NCBI GenBank assembly: GCA_035063765.1
Contig: JAPSFT010000007.1
Coordinates: 62,001 to 126,000, forward strand
From: Deltaproteobacteria bacterium
GTDB lineage: Bacteria > Myxococcota_A > UBA9160 > PR03
Length of the DNA stretch: 64,000 bases
Reading direction: 5' to 3'
Shown: one piece after another, positions 62,163 to 64,000 of the stretch
Position numbering within the stretch: position 1 is the first letter of the stretch
Layout: the number at the start of each line of letters is the position of its first letter
Notes under the pieces: model-generated
Seen by the model: the letters and a program-made list of their open reading frames with translations, nothing else
Told to the model about the DNA's origin: nothing
Database searches by the model: none
Made by a program: the position numbers and the translations under genes

Positions 62163-63047
62163 TCACTCCATCCAATCGAGCTCCCGGATCGCGACGCTCC
62201 CCGGAATCACCGTACCGCAGTGCGGGTGCGGCCAACCGCAGCTCGTGACGTACCAGCGGCCGCTCCGGGGATCGCGGAGGTACTCGGGCGCATGCGCGGG
62301 GAGCGTCGCCGCGACCTCGTCGGGGCCCTCGCCCGTGTAGGTGCCGAAGTCGAAGGGGTTGGTACTGCGGAAGAGCAGCGTCTCGTGGTACCCGGCGGGC
62401 CCGTCGAAGCTCGTCGTGTAGGTGATCGAGAGCCAGTACGCGCCGCCGTGGCGGAATACGAAGGGCGACTCGGTGGCGGCCCAGGGCGGGTTCTTCGGCG
62501 CGGTGCCGCCCGTGCGGAGCGCGAAGCGCACGAAGCGCCAGTCCAGGAGGTTCTCGGAGACGCAGACGCTCACGGCGCCCGTCTGGCCGCGCTTGCCCGT
62601 CGCGTAGAGGAGCCAGGTGTCGTCGTCGAGGCGGAAGACCATGCCGTCACGCAGCACGGCCTGGATCGGCGCGCCGGCGAGCGTGCACGGGATCTCGCGC
62701 CAGTGATCGAGGCGCTCGTCGTCGCACACCGCCGCACGCAGCAGGTCGGGGCCGTAGAGCAGGATCCAGCGCTGGCCGTCGAAGGCGACGGCCGGGGCCC
62801 AGGCGCGGTGGCCGAAATCGCAGATGCGGTTGTGCTCTTCGAAGGCGCCGGTCACGAGCGAGGCGCCCGACCCGTGACAGAACCAGCGCTCCTGCTGCGG
62901 ATCGACGTCGGGGGTCGGCTTCGTGATGCCGAACACGTGCCAGCGCCCGTCGGGCGCCTGTACGACGCAGTGGTCGTTCACGTAGCAGCCGCTCGCGCGC
63001 GGCGTGAAGAGCGGCCGCCATCCAGCGCCGCCGAGGACGGGCTTCAC
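62163..63047 (-). CDS. Five-bladed beta-propeller glycosidase-like protein (GH43-type)
   Basis: This 294-residue protein has the GH43/GH32-type propeller pattern: YVNDHCVVQAPDGRWHVFGIT with an early Asp, RAWAPAVAFDGQRWILLYGP, LRDGMVFRLDDDTWLLYATG and ATESPFVFRHGGAYWLSITY with a candidate acid residue. No signal peptide is seen. It is probably a hydrolase or a non-catalytic relative. The family call is moderate because the motifs are short. Confidence 0.65.
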   Translation of the reverse strand: MKPVLGGAGWRPLFTPRASGCYVNDHCVVQAPDGRWHVFGITKPTPDVDPQQERWFCHGSGASLVTGAFEEHNRICDFGHRAWAPAVAFDGQRWILLYGPDLLRAAVCDDERLDHWREIPCTLAGAPIQAVLRDGMVFRLDDDTWLLYATGKRGQTGAVSVCVSENLLDWRFVRFALRTGGTAPKNPPWAATESPFVFRHGGAYWLSITYTTSFDGPAGYHETLLFRSTNPFDFGTYTGEGPDEVAATLPAHAPEYLRDPRSGRWYVTSCGWPHPHCGTVIPGSVAIRELDWME

Positions 63048-63352
63048 CGCGTGACTCCCTGGCGAGGCCGCTCACGCGGCGCGCGGCAGATCCTACACCG
63101 GCCGCCGCTCGCGTCGAAGGAGATCGGAACGAGCCGGGACGGAGACGGGGGACCAGAGGCGAGACGTCGAACGCGGACGCGCTCGATCGGCCGCACGCGG
63201 CCGCGGGTGAGCTGAGTCAGGAGCGCGCAGCGCGCGCGGCGCGTGTGGCGGCTCGCGACAGCAGCGGGTCGATCGCAGCAGCAGCGTCGCCCGCGTTGGG
63301 TACGTGACTTGCAACCCGGGGGCGGAACTTCCCTCCACGAGGAGAGGCCGAC
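63048..63352. other. Divergent gap before the porin gene
   Basis: No gene was found in these 305 bases. The region should hold divergent promoters. GAGGAG lies nine bases before the porin ATG. No sigma-54 element or strong repeat was recognised. Confidence 0.4.
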
Positions 63353-64000
63353 ATGGCCTGGCGAGCGGCGACCGCGGGCATCCTCCTGGCGACCGGTCTC
63401 TCGTCTGCGAGCGCCCCTCCCTCCCTTGCGCAGACCGCGGCCCCGAGCACGACGCCGGGATGGATGGCGAACGTGCCGTCGGCGCGGCCCATGCCGCCGC
63501 TCGGCGACTTTCCCCGTTGGCCGTCGGGGCCCGGCTACTACTCCCTGATGGACGCCCTTCGCGGCACCCGGCGGGATGGGCCGCCCCGGTATCCCTATCG
63601 GGCCTATGGCCTCTCGCCCCCGCCCCTCTTCGACGTCGACTTCCGCTACCTCGACGACCCGAACAACACGCAGAAGGACGTCTTCGACCCGATCCACCGC
63701 ATCCGGCTCGGCGAGGATTGGCTCCTCAACCTGGGAGCGCAGGTCCAGTGGCGGCATCAGAACGAGCAGAGCAGCCGCCTCAGCGGCAACAACAACACCT
63801 TCGACATGCTCCGCACGACGATCTACGCGGACCTGTGGTACCGCGACAAGGTCCGCGCGTTCGTCCAGCCCTACGACGCGCGCATCTTCGACGAGGACCT
63901 TCCGATCGGCCCGCTCGACGCGGATCATCACGACATCCAGAACCTGTTCGTCGACATGAACCTCGGAGAGGTCCGGGACAAGGCCGTGTACCTGCGCGTC
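63353..64000 (+). CDS. Alginate-export-type outer-membrane protein (3' partial)
   Basis: The first 216 residues are present and the gene runs off the window. It starts with a signal peptide (AWRAATAGILLATGLSSASA). From about residue 95 it has FDVDFRYLDDPNNTQKDVFDPIHRIRLG, LNLGAQVQWRHQNEQSSRLSG and DMLRTTIYADLWYRDKVRAFVQPYDAR, typical of the alginate export beta-barrel family. It is probably a porin for an organic anion or sugar. The name does not imply alginate production here. Confidence 0.78.
   Translation, partial: MAWRAATAGILLATGLSSASAPPSLAQTAAPSTTPGWMANVPSARPMPPLGDFPRWPSGPGYYSLMDALRGTRRDGPPRYPYRAYGLSPPPLFDVDFRYLDDPNNTQKDVFDPIHRIRLGEDWLLNLGAQVQWRHQNEQSSRLSGNNNTFDMLRTTIYADLWYRDKVRAFVQPYDARIFDEDLPIGPLDADHHDIQNLFVDMNLGEVRDKAVYLRV

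Overview
The window is about 64 kb of very GC-rich DNA from a motile Gram-negative bacterium. It encodes P- and L-ring proteins (FlgI, FlgH), apolipoprotein N-acyltransferase and an outer-membrane porin-like protein. FlhF/FlhG suggest a polar flagellum. FliW/CsrA, sigma-54 flagellar promoters, cysteine-flanked DxDxDG calcium loops and many hybrid kinases fit a deltaproteobacterial-type lineage (Myxococcota, Desulfobacterota or Binatota-like). This placement is an inference; no rRNA or marker gene settles it. No tRNA, rRNA, CRISPR array, transposase or insertion sequence was seen.

Layout. Positions 1-11.4 kb hold a flagellin-glycosylation island: pseB, pseC, a GH57-type glycosidase, a Maf glycosyltransferase, a receiver-like protein, an SpsF-type cytidylyltransferase, an SDR and an aldo/keto reductase on the minus strand, with a sulfotransferase and a cytidylyltransferase-methyltransferase on the plus strand. 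From 11.5 to 24.3 kb lie the filament, hook-filament junction, ring and distal-rod genes (fliT-like, fliS, fliD, fliC, fliW, csrA, flgL, flgK, flgN, flgJ, flgI, flgH, flgA, flgG, flgF), interrupted by one GNAT gene. From 24.6 to 36.7 kb lie the export, placement and switch genes (flhG, flhF, flhA, flhB, fliR, fliQ, a fliO-fliP fusion, fliN, fliM, fliL), a sigma-54 activator and fliG.

From 36.6 to 58 kb is a regulatory block: a PilZ-cyclic-nucleotide-domain protein coupled to fliG, twin LuxR-type response regulators (one with Glu at the phosphorylation site), a degenerate histidine kinase, a PilB/GspE ATPase with MshEN-like c-di-GMP motifs, an HDOD protein, motA/motB, two hybrid kinases, a cyclase-AAA-TPR protein, a secreted calcium-loop protein with lnt, and a cyclic-nucleotide-domain sigma-54 activator with a pseudo-receiver. 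From 58 to 64 kb are unrelated metabolic and envelope genes.

How the genes fit together. Three strong sigma-54 promoters were found by eye, before fliC, flgF and pseB, so late structural genes and glycan genes probably share one regulator. The fliC leader carries two CsrA-type sites, one overlapping the Shine-Dalgarno sequence and one in a hairpin loop, and csrA and fliW lie just upstream, which predicts a CsrA-FliW switch on flagellin translation. An 11-base poly-G tract forms the ribosome-binding site of pseB and could make glycosylation phase-variable. Most minus-strand genes overlap by 1-4 bases (ATGA or GTGA), so translation is strongly coupled. Not found here: fliA, flgM, fliE, fliF, fliH, fliI, fliK, flgB, flgC, flgD, flgE and the PseF/G/H/I enzymes.
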